Shown here one piece after another: positions 7,815 to 15,162 of a stretch of DNA of 29,317 bases. Each line of letters starts with the position of its first letter. The stretch's first letter is position 1. Made by a program: the position numbers and the translations under genes. Origin of the DNA: Campylobacterota bacterium (lineage in GTDB: Bacteria; Campylobacterota; Campylobacteria; Campylobacterales; SZUA-545); the NCBI GenBank assembly GCA_003561815.1, contig PWVP01000099.1, forward strand, positions 1-29,317, read 5' to 3'. Under the pieces are notes generated by a model. It had not been told where the DNA came from. It did not search any database and was given only the letters and a program-made list of their open reading frames with translations.

Positions 7815-9389
7815 ATGACCTGCGAACAGAAACTGGAGATCCTCACCAGCCTGGGGCGGAAAACCGCCCAGGAGCGGGATCTGCACACCCTTCTTGCGAC
7901 ACTTGGCGAGATGGCCCGGGAGCTGGCCCGGGCCGATCGCTGCTCCATCTTTGTCTACGACCACCCAAGCGACACCCTCTGGTCTCAGGTAGCCCAGGGC
8001 ATCGAAGAGCGGCTCCATGTCCCGGCCAAAAAGGGGATCGTCGGCGCAGCCGCCAGCCAGAAAGAGACGCTGATTGTCAACGACGCCTACAATGATCCGC
8101 GCTTTTTCGATGAGATTGACCGGCTAACCGGCTACCAGACACGCACCATTTTAGCGGTGCCGCTTCTCACCCGCGATGGCCGTACGATCGGTGTCTTTCA
8201 GGCGCTCAACAAGCAAGAGGGGCTCTTTAACGCCGAAGATGCGCAGATGGTGGAGCTGCTGGCCGACTACGCCGCCAGCCTGCTGGAGAACGCGCTGCTG
8301 CACGATGCGCTCAAGGCGCGCTATGAGGACACCTTCGCCGCCCTTAGCGAGAGCGAAAAGCGCTTTGAGCTGATTGGACGGTGGGCCAACGACGGCGTAT
8401 GGGACTGGGATATCAAGCGTGATAAGCTCTACCTCTCCCCCCGTTTTGAGGCGATACTGGGCTATGCGCCCACCACGCTACTCAAAAGCAGCCACCCCCT
8501 TAAGACGCTCATCCACCCCCGCGATCGCTTCGCCCTGCTGCGCCGGGTGGCGCGCCGCTTAAAAGATGGGGCCCTCCTGCGAAGCGAGCTGCGAATGCGC
8601 AGCGCCGATGGCCACTACCGCTGGGTTCTGGTGCGCGCCCAGTCTCTTTATGATGAGAGCGGCGCACCGGTGCGGATGGTGGGCTCACAAACAGACATCA
8701 CCCCCCAAAAGGAGCAGGCGCAGACCATCGCCCAGCTGCTCAAAGAGCAGGATCGCCTCATTAAAACCGCCATCCACGAGATCAACACCCCCGTCTCGGT
8801 CTTAAGCACCCACTTGGAGGCGCTTAGCGAGGAGCTGCCCCATGAGCGCTACCTGGTGCCGATGCGTTCAGCGCTAAAGATCCTCTCAGGGCTCTATGAT
8901 GACTTTCGGTTTTTGCAGCTGCGAGAGCGGACTCCTAAAAAACCCCAGCGGCTCAACCTCTCAGCGTTTGCCGCCGATCGGGCCGCCTACTTTGAGGATA
9001 TCATCGCCGCTAAAGGGCAGCGGCTGCGCACCGAGATTGAACCTGAGCAGTTTATCCGCTTCTGCCCCGTGGCGCTGCAGCGGGTGATTGATAACACCCT
9101 CTCTAATGCCACCAAATACAGCCCCGAAGAGAGCGCCATCACCCTAAAGGTGGCCCCCTTAGGGGATCATCTGCTTTTAGAGATTATCGATGAGGGGCCG
9201 GGAATCGACCCAAAAGAGGCGATCTTTCAGCGGCGCGAGAGTACCGCCTCGCAGGTGGCGCCGGGGGGGTTTGGCATCGGGCTGAGCATCATCAAAGAGA
9301 TCTGCGAAAGCCACCAGGTGGGTATTCGGATTACCCCCAACCACCCTACCGGTAGCCGCTTTGGCTATCTCTTTAGGCCCGCACAGTGA
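7815..9389 (+). CDS. GAF-PAS sensor histidine kinase
   Basis: The 524-residue kinase has no obvious membrane helix, so it is probably cytoplasmic. An N-terminal GAF domain (about 10-165) is followed by a PAS/PAC domain (about 185-300, ending YRWVLVRAQSLYDESGAPVRMVGSQTDI), an H-box IHEINTPVSVL with H321, then the ATPase domain with N-box DNTLSNA (N427, N431), G1 DEGPGID and G2 GGFGIGLSI. AAGGAGG precedes the ATG. The stop overlaps the response-regulator start (GTGA), so the two form a cognate pair. The signal is unknown. Being 44 bases after acs suggests control by acetate or energy state, which is inference. Confidence 0.92.
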   Translation: MTCEQKLEILTSLGRKTAQERDLHTLLATLGEMARELARADRCSIFVYDHPSDTLWSQVAQGIEERLHVPAKKGIVGAAASQKETLIVNDAYNDPRFFDEIDRLTGYQTRTILAVPLLTRDGRTIGVFQALNKQEGLFNAEDAQMVELLADYAASLLENALLHDALKARYEDTFAALSESEKRFELIGRWANDGVWDWDIKRDKLYLSPRFEAILGYAPTTLLKSSHPLKTLIHPRDRFALLRRVARRLKDGALLRSELRMRSADGHYRWVLVRAQSLYDESGAPVRMVGSQTDITPQKEQAQTIAQLLKEQDRLIKTAIHEINTPVSVLSTHLEALSEELPHERYLVPMRSALKILSGLYDDFRFLQLRERTPKKPQRLNLSAFAADRAAYFEDIIAAKGQRLRTEIEPEQFIRFCPVALQRVIDNTLSNATKYSPEESAITLKVAPLGDHLLLEIIDEGPGIDPKEAIFQRRESTASQVAPGGFGIGLSIIKEICESHQVGIRITPNHPTGSRFGYLFRPAQ

Positions 9390-10027
9390 GTCGGGTGCTG
9401 CTTTTAGAGGATGATCGCTCGCTGCGCCGCCTGATTGCCGATCGGCTGATGCAGGCTGGCTATGAGGTGGAGGAGTTTTTCGATGGGGCCAAAGCGCTGG
9501 CCAGCCTGAGTCGCGCCCGCTACGACCTCTTTATTCTCGATATCGGTGTGCCGGGGCTTAACGGCTACCGCTTTCTCAAGCGGGTACGCGATCAAGGGCA
9601 CCGCACACCGGCCATCATCGTCTCAGCCCACGGGGATATGGAGTGTCTGGATGAGGGGTACGCGCTCGGGTGTGATGACTTTCTTCGCAAACCCTTCGGC
9701 TTAAAGGAGCTGATCTGGCGTGCTGAGGCACACCTGCAAAGCGGCGACACACGAATAGCGCTCAATCACCCCTTTAGCTACTGCCCTGTGAGTTCTACCC
9801 TCTTTCGCCACAATGAGGCGATCGCACTCACCCCTAAAGAGCGTGCACTCATCGCGCTGCTCGTCGCCCGTCGCTCACGGCCGGTCTCGATCGAGGAGAT
9901 TTTAGAGCAGATCTGGGGCGAAGCCGGGACACCACAGAAACTTCGCACACTGATCCATAAGCTGCGCCAAAAGGGGTTAGAGGAGCTGATTGTGGGGTAT
10001 AAGGGTGTGGGGTATCAGATCGGATAA
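9386..10027 (+). CDS. OmpR-family response regulator
   Basis: The receiver domain (about 1-115) has acidic residues D9/D10, phospho-acceptor D52 in FILDIGVPG, S80 and K102 in the expected positions. The C-terminal part (about 135-213), with LTPKERALIALLV and GYKGVGYQI, is an OmpR/PhoB-type winged helix. At 213 residues it is slightly short, with a compact DNA-binding domain. The GTG start overlaps the kinase stop by four bases. It is the last gene of the acetate run and probably regulates it, but no binding site could be identified with confidence. Confidence 0.92.
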   Translation: MSRVLLLEDDRSLRRLIADRLMQAGYEVEEFFDGAKALASLSRARYDLFILDIGVPGLNGYRFLKRVRDQGHRTPAIIVSAHGDMECLDEGYALGCDDFLRKPFGLKELIWRAEAHLQSGDTRIALNHPFSYCPVSSTLFRHNEAIALTPKERALIALLVARRSRPVSIEEILEQIWGEAGTPQKLRTLIHKLRQKGLEELIVGYKGVGYQIG

Positions 10028-10047
10028 AAGGCGGGCCGAAGCCCGCC
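10026..10047 (-). terminator. Intrinsic terminator for the minus-strand gene, possibly bidirectional
   Basis: Read on the minus strand, GGCGGGC and GCCCGCC close on a TTCG tetraloop and are followed by TTTT. On the plus strand the same stem directly follows the response-regulator stop, but without a T-run. It lies between the converging genes at 10027 and 10143. The stretch 10048-10142 holds no gene that I can see. Confidence 0.7.
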
Positions 10048-10142
10048 GTGAATGCTATGCATCAAAGATTGCTTCTGTCTCTCTGTCGGGCCCGACCCGG
10101 GCGCAAAACAGCTTTAGAAGTGTTGGTTCGAACCGAACCCTA

Positions 10143-10496
10143 TCAGCCTGCACAGCTCGCAAAGTTTCCGCTATCGCTAGCGTAGTGAATCAAAAATGCC
10201 CGCAAGTGGCTTAGATGACGGGGGAAGAGATCACCCTGAAGGTAGTCGCTCATCCCCGGATGCTCACTGGAGTACTTCTCAATGAACTTCTCACCGCCGT
10301 CTGCCAGCAGTGCACGCCACTCATCCATGGTGTGCTGCTGTGCAAAGTCGTTGCTATTCACGCCGGTATGATCCATCATCATCCGCAGATAGAGGCGCTG
10401 GCCTGTATCGACGCTGCCATCACTGGCAACCGCTGAAATCGCAAAGAGGCTGGTGAACATCAGAGCCGCAAGGAGCAGTGATAGTGCTTTTCGCAT
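10143..10496 (-). CDS. Small secreted protein, cytochrome c-like without a haem motif
   Basis: The 117-residue protein has a signal peptide (about 1-24, MRKALSLLLAALMFTSLFA, cleavage near AVASD). The mature part has GQRLYLRMM and FAQQHTMDEWRALL. This resembles small periplasmic proteins of sulfur-oxidising Campylobacterota, in which a segment of the form GxxLYxK, an FAxxHTxxEW block and a short helical tail occur. No CXXCH haem site is present, so despite a cytochrome c-like helix pattern it should not bind haem covalently. Start ATG has AAGGAG seven bases upstream. The gene stands alone, facing the response regulator. The function is unknown. Confidence 0.72.
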   Translation of the reverse strand: MRKALSLLLAALMFTSLFAISAVASDGSVDTGQRLYLRMMMDHTGVNSNDFAQQHTMDEWRALLADGGEKFIEKYSSEHPGMSDYLQGDLFPRHLSHLRAFLIHYASDSGNFASCAG

Positions 10497-10726
10497 CGCT
10501 CACTCCTTCTGCTGTCTGTTCTCTATCCGACTGGTGTCGGCCCGCATCTTCTCGCCTGTCGCAGGGTTTGTGTTAGCCGAAGCTTAAACACCCCAACACT
10601 CTAATTCTAATTAAAAAAAATTATAGGCAGATTAAACCGCACAAATTTGACCGGCCCGGTGCGTACCGATCGGGCTAATCTACTTTTAAAGAAAACTCAG
10701 GCAGAATCCCGTTCTTCAAAAATAGT

Positions 10727-10803
10727 GTGTCCATAGCTCAGTTGGATAGAGCATCGGTTTGCGGTACCGAAGGTCGCAGGTTCGAGTCCTGCTGGGCACA
10801 CCA
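10727..10803 (+). tRNA. tRNA-Arg (anticodon GCG), CCA encoded
   Basis: The cloverleaf was folded by eye. The acceptor stem GTGTCCA (10727-10733) pairs with TGGGCAC (10793-10799) with one G-U pair; the D stem is GCTC/GAGC; the anticodon stem is TCGGT/ACCGA with loop TTGCGGT; the variable loop is AGGTC; the T arm is GCAGG, TTCGAGT, CCTGC; discriminator A is followed by CCA. Anticodon bases 34-36 are GCG, which reads CGC and CGU. A20 in the D loop, the main arginine identity base, is present. Most bacteria serve this codon box with an ACG anticodon edited to inosine, so GCG is worth checking. Confidence 0.93.
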
Positions 10804-11087
10804 TCTCCTCTCTATCAATCAGCCGTTCAGACACCCCTATACCTTAAATATAAAGCAGCCGATCGACACCCCCTGCCCTTTACGCGCTTTCGCGCGGGTC
10901 AACTCTTAAGTTTAAAAGCTGCGTTTTGGTGACTCAGGATCGATGCTCAAGAGCACCGCTTCGGCCGCTTTAGAGCCCTTGATAGAGCGCTTTGTCGCCA
11001 AATTCTCATCTTTACTATTTCAATAGGTATAGTTATGTTTACCATAAAAATTTAAAATTTCTGCCGTTTTTTCTGAAAGTTTTAAAT
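10804..11087. other. Intergenic stretch without a gene, tRNA to first SQR
   Basis: After the tRNA the sequence has a small hairpin, CGCG CTTT CGCG, around 10877-10890, without a T-run. From about 11010 it becomes strongly AT-rich, with runs such as AAATTTAAAATTT, which suits an upstream promoter region for the sulfide oxidoreductase. No open frame with a ribosome site was found. Confidence 0.5.
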
Positions 11088-11112
11088 TTAATTAATCTAG
11101 CTTTGCTATGAT
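11088..11112 (+). promoter_or_regulatory. Promoter region of the first SQR gene with shared 13-nt element
   Basis: TTAATTAATCTAG (11088-11100) occurs identically at 12999-13011 before the second sulfide:quinone oxidoreductase gene. Six bases on is the extended -10 TTTGCTATGAT (TATGAT at 11107-11112). The coding start is at 11156 with AGAAAGGG as ribosome site, leaving a leader of about 40 bases. The -10 is convincing. A regulatory role for the shared element is inference. Confidence 0.55.
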
Positions 11113-11155
11113 TTATCTTGTAACTTCCCAACTCCAACCTAGAAAGGGTTCGTAT

Positions 11156-12583
11156 ATGGAAAAGAGAACCGTAGAAGAGATGGCCGACACGCTACAAGAA
11201 GCGTCGGGCCTTTCTCGTCGTGATGCACTGAAGATTGCAGGGGTGGCGTCAGCCGCCATGGTGATGGCGCCCTCCAGCGCATCGGCGGCCACCCCGGCCC
11301 ACGCCTCCAGAAGTGCCAGTGGCCATGTGGTGATTGTTGGTGCCGGTGCGGCCGGGGTTTCCCTGGCTGCCAAGCTCCGCCGCGATGCCCGCAATGTGGA
11401 GATCACTATCGTGGATGCCACCGAAGAGCACCACTATCAGCCCGCCTACACCCTGATGGGCGGCGGTGTTGTGGATGGCAACTACCCCATCGATAGCAAC
11501 GCCAACTACATCCCCAGTGGTGTCAAGTGGGTTAAAGAGAAGGTTCTTGAGGTCGATGGCGACAACAACCGCGTTAAAACCGATCGCGGCAACACCATCA
11601 GCTACGACGCACTGGTGATCGCCTGCGGCACCCAGTATGTACCCGAAGAGATTGAGGGGCTCAGCCTCGATATGCTCAACAACCAGGCGCTTCAGACCGG
11701 TATCTCCTCGGTCTACACCCACCAGAGTGCGCTTCACACCTGGACGCTGCATCAGCAGCTGGCCGAGCAGGCCAAAAGCCGCCCGGTAACCGCCCTCTAT
11801 CACGAGAGCCACACCCCCATCAAGTGTGCCGGTGCCCCTAAAAAGATCCAGATGCTGATGGAGGACTACTTCCGCAAGCAGCGTGTTCGCGACAACCTCA
11901 CCTCCACCCTGGTCAGCCCCGGTGGCGCGATGTTCGGTGCCGCAGCGGTCTTTAACGATGCGCTCTTTAATGTCTACGACAGCCGCAACATGGGCTACAA
12001 GTGGGGCCACAAGCTGGTCGCTGTCGATGCGGGCGCGAAGAAGGCGCAGTTTGAGGTGGCGTATGATGAGTACGATGAGGAGCTGATGATCGAGGTGACC
12101 AAGACCCGCCTTGAAGAGATGTCCTATGACTACCTTCACATCGCTATGCCGCAGCGCTCTCCGGGCCTTGTGCGCAACAACCCCAAGCTCGCCCACGCCA
12201 ACAGCTACATGCTGGTAGACATTCACACCCTGCAGAGTCAGGCGTACGCCAATGTCTTCGGCATCGGTGATGTGGTCAATGTCCCCTTCGGTAAAACCGG
12301 CGGCAGCGTGCGTAAGCACTATCCGGTCGTTTCTCAGAATGTGATCGATGTGCTCGAGGGTCGCCAGCCTAGCGCCCAGTTTGACGGCTACACCGTCTGC
12401 CCGCTGATCACCAAGTACGGCAGCATCATCATGGCGGAGTTTGGCTACAAGATTGACGGCGAGGACAATGTTATGCCCAGTGCACCGCTCGATCCGGGTC
12501 AGGAGCGCTGGATGTGGTGGCTGCTGAAGGTCTACGGCCTGAAGCCCATGTACTACCATGGCATGCTCCGCGGCCGCGCCTAA
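11156..12583 (+). CDS. sqr: Sulfide:quinone oxidoreductase, type II-like, Tat-exported
   Basis: This FAD enzyme would oxidise sulfide and reduce quinone on the periplasmic face of the membrane. From the ATG at 11156 it has 475 residues. A Tat signal with SRRDALKIAG and an alanine-rich stretch precedes the FAD-binding motif VVIVGAGAAG. The block HHYQPAYTLMGGG, IKCAGAPKKI (C224) and GYTVCPLIT (C415) correspond to the two redox cysteines of type II SQRs such as human SQOR, and the C-terminal LKPMYYHGMLRG matches the amphipathic membrane-binding end of that group. The ATG at 11156 was preferred to the upstream ATG at 11108, which overlaps the -10. A paralogue lies at 13105-14445; this one has a longer central region (about 270-330). 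A flavocytochrome-type sulfide dehydrogenase is the alternative, but the cysteine context favours SQR. Confidence 0.9.
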   Translation: MEKRTVEEMADTLQEASGLSRRDALKIAGVASAAMVMAPSSASAATPAHASRSASGHVVIVGAGAAGVSLAAKLRRDARNVEITIVDATEEHHYQPAYTLMGGGVVDGNYPIDSNANYIPSGVKWVKEKVLEVDGDNNRVKTDRGNTISYDALVIACGTQYVPEEIEGLSLDMLNNQALQTGISSVYTHQSALHTWTLHQQLAEQAKSRPVTALYHESHTPIKCAGAPKKIQMLMEDYFRKQRVRDNLTSTLVSPGGAMFGAAAVFNDALFNVYDSRNMGYKWGHKLVAVDAGAKKAQFEVAYDEYDEELMIEVTKTRLEEMSYDYLHIAMPQRSPGLVRNNPKLAHANSYMLVDIHTLQSQAYANVFGIGDVVNVPFGKTGGSVRKHYPVVSQNVIDVLEGRQPSAQFDGYTVCPLITKYGSIIMAEFGYKIDGEDNVMPSAPLDPGQERWMWWLLKVYGLKPMYYHGMLRGRA

Positions 12584-12593
12584 GGAGTCTTTG

Positions 12594-12644
12594 TTGCACC
12601 CGATTCTTTTCGGTGGCGATCGCTTCGGCGATCGTCGCTTCTAG
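12594..12644 (+). other. Possible 16-codon leader ORF with UUCG hairpin
   Basis: A TTG at 12594, six bases after AAGGAG (12582-12587, overlapping the SQR stop), opens a 16-codon frame ending TAG at 12642-12644. The ATG of the small membrane protein follows immediately in the same frame. Inside it, CGATCGC (12617-12623) and GCGATCG (12628-12634) form a perfect stem on a TTCG loop. The membrane-protein ATG has no ribosome site of its own, so translation by reinitiation after this leader is plausible. Whether the peptide is made is unknown. Confidence 0.3.
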
Positions 12645-12917
12645 ATGGGCCAAAAGAGCGTCTCCAGGAGTTTCTCCTGGGGGCGCTTTTTCATTAAAGA
12701 GGTGGCGATCTTTTTCGCAATTATGGTGGTGCTGGCCCTTTTGTGGCACGCCGAACTGCGTACGACGCCGATCGCCTGGGCACAAGCCCTTCTACAAAGC
12801 TCCAGTGTCAGTGTCTGGCATCCCTTTATCTGGAGTGGCATACTCTATTTTATTGCCGCAACTATCCGCGCAATTTTAGCCTTTATCCGTAAACTACAGA
12901 GTCGTCAGGCCGCCTAA
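12645..12917 (+). CDS. Small two-helix membrane protein between the SQR genes
   Basis: The 90-residue protein has two clear hydrophobic helices (about 18-35 and 62-81), a basic N-terminus and a basic C-terminus (IRKLQSRQAA), which predicts both ends in the cytoplasm. I do not recognise the family. It starts 62 bases after the first SQR and is followed by a strong terminator that overlaps its stop codon, so it is probably co-transcribed with that SQR. It could anchor or assist the Tat-exported oxidoreductase, or transport a sulfur compound; both are guesses. There is no Shine-Dalgarno directly before the ATG. Confidence 0.6.
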   Translation: MGQKSVSRSFSWGRFFIKEVAIFFAIMVVLALLWHAELRTTPIAWAQALLQSSSVSVWHPFIWSGILYFIAATIRAILAFIRKLQSRQAA

Positions 12918-12935
12918 GGCCTGACGCCCTCTTTT
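12903..12935 (+). terminator. Intrinsic terminator separating the two SQR transcription units
   Basis: CGTCAGGCC (12903-12911) and GGCCTGACG (12918-12926) form a perfect nine-pair stem on a six-base loop that contains the TAA stop, followed by CCCTCTTTT. The second SQR therefore needs its own promoter. Confidence 0.85.
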
Positions 12936-12998
12936 GCTGACCCCCTCCATCTGCCTATCTATTATGTTTCATATGCCCATGACCCTTCTAAAAATCAA

Positions 12999-13071
12999 TT
13001 AATTAATCTAGTTTCCGTCTTTTATGTGCTGAACTTATGTTCATAATCATTTATTTTTATCCCGCTACAAT
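12999..13071 (+). promoter_or_regulatory. Promoter/operator region of the second SQR gene
   Basis: Three elements are visible. TTAATTAATCTAG at 12999-13011 is identical to the element before the first SQR. TGAAC-TTAT-GTTCA at 13030-13043 is a perfect dyad with five-base arms and a four-base spacer, the geometry of Crp/Fnr-family sites; its right arm would overlap the -35 region. GCTACAAT, with TACAAT at 13066-13071, is a good -10. The coding start at 13105 has AAGGAG before it. Binding of a Crp/Fnr-type regulator is inference from geometry only. Confidence 0.5.
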
Positions 13072-13104
13072 GGCCGCGAACCACCTTAATCCGAAGGAGC
13101 AACC

Positions 13105-14445
13105 ATGTCTGTACACACCCTCTCAAGACGAGACGCGCTCAAGCTGGGGCTGCTGGGCACCCTCGGCAGCGCTGCGGCACTGGGCACCCCCGCGAGTGCA
13201 GCCACCCCCGCTGAAGCGAAAAGTGGCGCAAACGGCAAAATTGTCATTATCGGTGCCGGTTCAGCCGGTCTGGCGGTGGCCGCCCGGCTCAATCGCCAGC
13301 TTAGCCATCCCGATATCACCATCGTCGATGCCACCACCATCCACCACTACCAGCCCGCCTACACCCTAATCGCCGCGGGCGTTAAAGAGGAGGAGTACCC
13401 CTTAGAGCCCAACGCCGACTACATCCCCCGTGGTGTCAAGTGGGTTCAGGAGATGGTCCAAAGCGTCGATCCCGATGCTAACACCCTAACGACCCATCAG
13501 GGCAACACCATCACCTATGACTACCTGATCGTCGCCCCCGGCGTGAAGCTGGATTACCACAAGATCGAAGGGCTCACCCCTGAGGTGCTTGAGGCGGATA
13601 ACGGTATCGACACCATCTACACCCTCGAGGGCTCTGTGCGCTCCTGGGATTCACTCCAAAAGATGGCCGAGATGGCCAAAACCCAGAAGGTGACAGCGCT
13701 CTTTGTCGAGCCGGCAACCGGCATGAAGTGTGCCGGGGCGACCAAAAAGATCCTGATGCTCAGCGAAGACTACCTCCGCCGTGCCGGGGTGCGCGAGAAT
13801 GTGGATCTGCGGCTGATGACCCCCGCAGGGCGCCTCTTTGGGGTGGATACCTACAACAGTGTCTTTGAGGAGATCTTCACCACCCGCGAGATCAACCACG
13901 AGCACAACATCACCCTCCAAAGCGTCGATGCCGAAGCAAAAACGGCCCGGTTTGTGCACGAGGATGGCACCCATTTCGATCGCGCCTTTGACTTTATCCA
14001 GATCACCCCGCCGCAGAGCACACCGGAGTTTCTGGCCCAGAGCCCGCTGGCGGCGCACAACACCTTTATGAAGGTGGATCAGTACACGCTCCAAAGCGAA
14101 GACTATCCCAACATCTTCGGTCTGGGTGACTGCGTGAACACCCCCTTTGGCAAAACCGGGGCGAGTATCCGCAAAATGTACCCTACTGTCGCCGAGAACC
14201 TGATTGCCCAGATGGAGGGGCGACCGCTTCAGGCAAAGTACGACGGCTACACCGCCTGCCCGCTTCTCACCCGCTATCACAATGCGATTATGGTGGAGTT
14301 TGGCTACCGTCAGCCCGATGGGAGTGACACGCTGCTGCCGAGCTTCCCGCTCAACCCGACCAAAGAGCGGTGGGCTTTCTGGCTTCTGAAGGTGATCGCC
14401 CTTAAGCCGATGTACTACAAAGGGATGCTGCGCGGCTACGCCTAG
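13105..14445 (+). CDS. sqr: Sulfide:quinone oxidoreductase, type II-like, Tat-exported (second copy)
   Basis: The 446-residue paralogue of 11156-12583 shares its plan: Tat motif SRRDALKLG at the N-terminus, FAD motif IVIIGAGSAG, HHYQPAYTLIAAG, MKCAGATKKI with C209, GLGDCVNTPFGKTGAS, GYTACPLLT with C385, and the membrane-binding tail LKPMYYKGMLRGYA. Both cysteines expected for the sulfide-oxidising disulfide are therefore present. It has an additional cysteine in GLGDCVN where the first copy has V. It lacks part of the central insertion of the first copy, and the two are diverged rather than recent duplicates. Its own promoter after a terminator suggests separate control, perhaps for different sulfide levels. 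It ends tail-to-tail with the next gene, sharing the palindrome CTAG as both stop codons. Confidence 0.9.
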   Translation: MSVHTLSRRDALKLGLLGTLGSAAALGTPASAATPAEAKSGANGKIVIIGAGSAGLAVAARLNRQLSHPDITIVDATTIHHYQPAYTLIAAGVKEEEYPLEPNADYIPRGVKWVQEMVQSVDPDANTLTTHQGNTITYDYLIVAPGVKLDYHKIEGLTPEVLEADNGIDTIYTLEGSVRSWDSLQKMAEMAKTQKVTALFVEPATGMKCAGATKKILMLSEDYLRRAGVRENVDLRLMTPAGRLFGVDTYNSVFEEIFTTREINHEHNITLQSVDAEAKTARFVHEDGTHFDRAFDFIQITPPQSTPEFLAQSPLAAHNTFMKVDQYTLQSEDYPNIFGLGDCVNTPFGKTGASIRKMYPTVAENLIAQMEGRPLQAKYDGYTACPLLTRYHNAIMVEFGYRQPDGSDTLLPSFPLNPTKERWAFWLLKVIALKPMYYKGMLRGYA

Positions 14446-14711
14446 CGCACAATCACCGGGGGCGGGGGCGGCGTGCTCCCGCTTGCACTGGTAATCTGCG
14501 AGTAGCGCACCGTCTCCTCCTCTTCATGCGCCCACTCATCGGGATCGGAGGGGTTGGTGGGCTTAGGAAGCTGCACCTCCTCTTTAGGTGTGCTGCCCGC
14601 CTGGGCAATGGAGCTGCTACTCTCGCCTCCGTCACACCCTGCCATCAGAAGCGCTAATACCAAAGTAGCCGCCCCCCACAGCAGTGCGGTGGTCACTCTT
14701 TTTCTATGCAC
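14442..14711 (-). CDS. Small proline-rich lipoprotein
   Basis: The 89-residue protein has a lipoprotein signal peptide with lipobox LMAGC (lipidated C26). The mature part is short, acidic and low in complexity (SSSS, EEEE, PPPPP), without a recognisable domain. Its ATG overlaps the end of the upstream helix-turn-helix gene by eight bases, so the two are probably co-transcribed. No function can be assigned. The overlap of stops with the SQR gene and the low-complexity composition leave some doubt, but the lipobox and spacing favour a real gene. Confidence 0.6.
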   Translation of the reverse strand: MHRKRVTTALLWGAATLVLALLMAGCDGGESSSSIAQAGSTPKEEVQLPKPTNPSDPDEWAHEEEETVRYSQITSASGSTPPPPPVIVR

Positions 14712-15162
14712 TCTTTAGCCGCCTTTCCCCCTTGGCCCGCCGGGAGTAGCCCATTTTGGCCATACGGTAGTAGATGGTCGATTCAGGTACGGTAACACCG
14801 TGGTTCTTCTCGATAAAGGCCTGCATCCGGTAGACCGACCACGGCTCTTCGCTGTGCTCAAGCGCATCGGCCAGCTCGGTAAAGATCCGCTTCTCATACT
14901 TGGGGTTGCCCTCTTTTCGCCCCGCCTTTTTGGGCTTAAGCAGATCCAGTCCACCCTGATTAAAGAGCTGCAGACACTTGGTGACCGTTTCGCGATTGAC
15001 AATTAAAGCCTCCGCGACCGCCTGCAAGGAGAGATCCGGCTCAGAGAGCAGCTTTTCGATAATCATCAACCGCAGCCGAAAGGTGCCATCGGTGGTGTTC
15101 TTAATGGTCCGCCGTACACTCTCGACGGGGATATCGGTTCGGATTCTCGCTACTCTGGACAA
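14704..15162 (-). CDS. IS630-like helix-turn-helix protein lacking a transposase catalytic domain
   Basis: The 152-residue protein matches the N-terminal DNA-binding part of IS630-family transposases: a first helix-turn-helix (about 40-70, LSLQAVAEALIVNRETVTKCLQ), a basic linker (LLKPKKAGRKEG), then a winged-helix module ending in STIYYRMAKMGYSRR. The DDE catalytic domain that would follow is absent; the gene stops and a lipoprotein gene begins. TTG start is supported by GGGAGG six bases upstream on the minus strand. It may be a domesticated transcription factor or a truncated element. I saw no terminal inverted repeats, though I could not search systematically. Confidence 0.7.
   Translation of the reverse strand: MSRVARIRTDIPVESVRRTIKNTTDGTFRLRLMIIEKLLSEPDLSLQAVAEALIVNRETVTKCLQLFNQGGLDLLKPKKAGRKEGNPKYEKRIFTELADALEHSEEPWSVYRMQAFIEKNHGVTVPESTIYYRMAKMGYSRRAKGERRLKSA

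Noticed and set aside
10100..10135. A T-arm-like segment, GTTGG-TTCGAAC-CGAAC, suggesting a tRNA remnant
   Set aside because: One mismatch in the stem, no matching acceptor, D or anticodon arms, and no CCA. Probably chance.
11108..11110. ATG at 11108 as start of the first SQR
   Set aside because: It falls within the -10 hexamer and adds residues before the Tat signal. ATG 11156 has a ribosome site.
11249..12559. A 436-codon minus-strand open frame opposite the first SQR gene
   Set aside because: It has no ribosome site or family features and mirrors a confident gene. Long antisense frames are common here because of GC-rich codon use.
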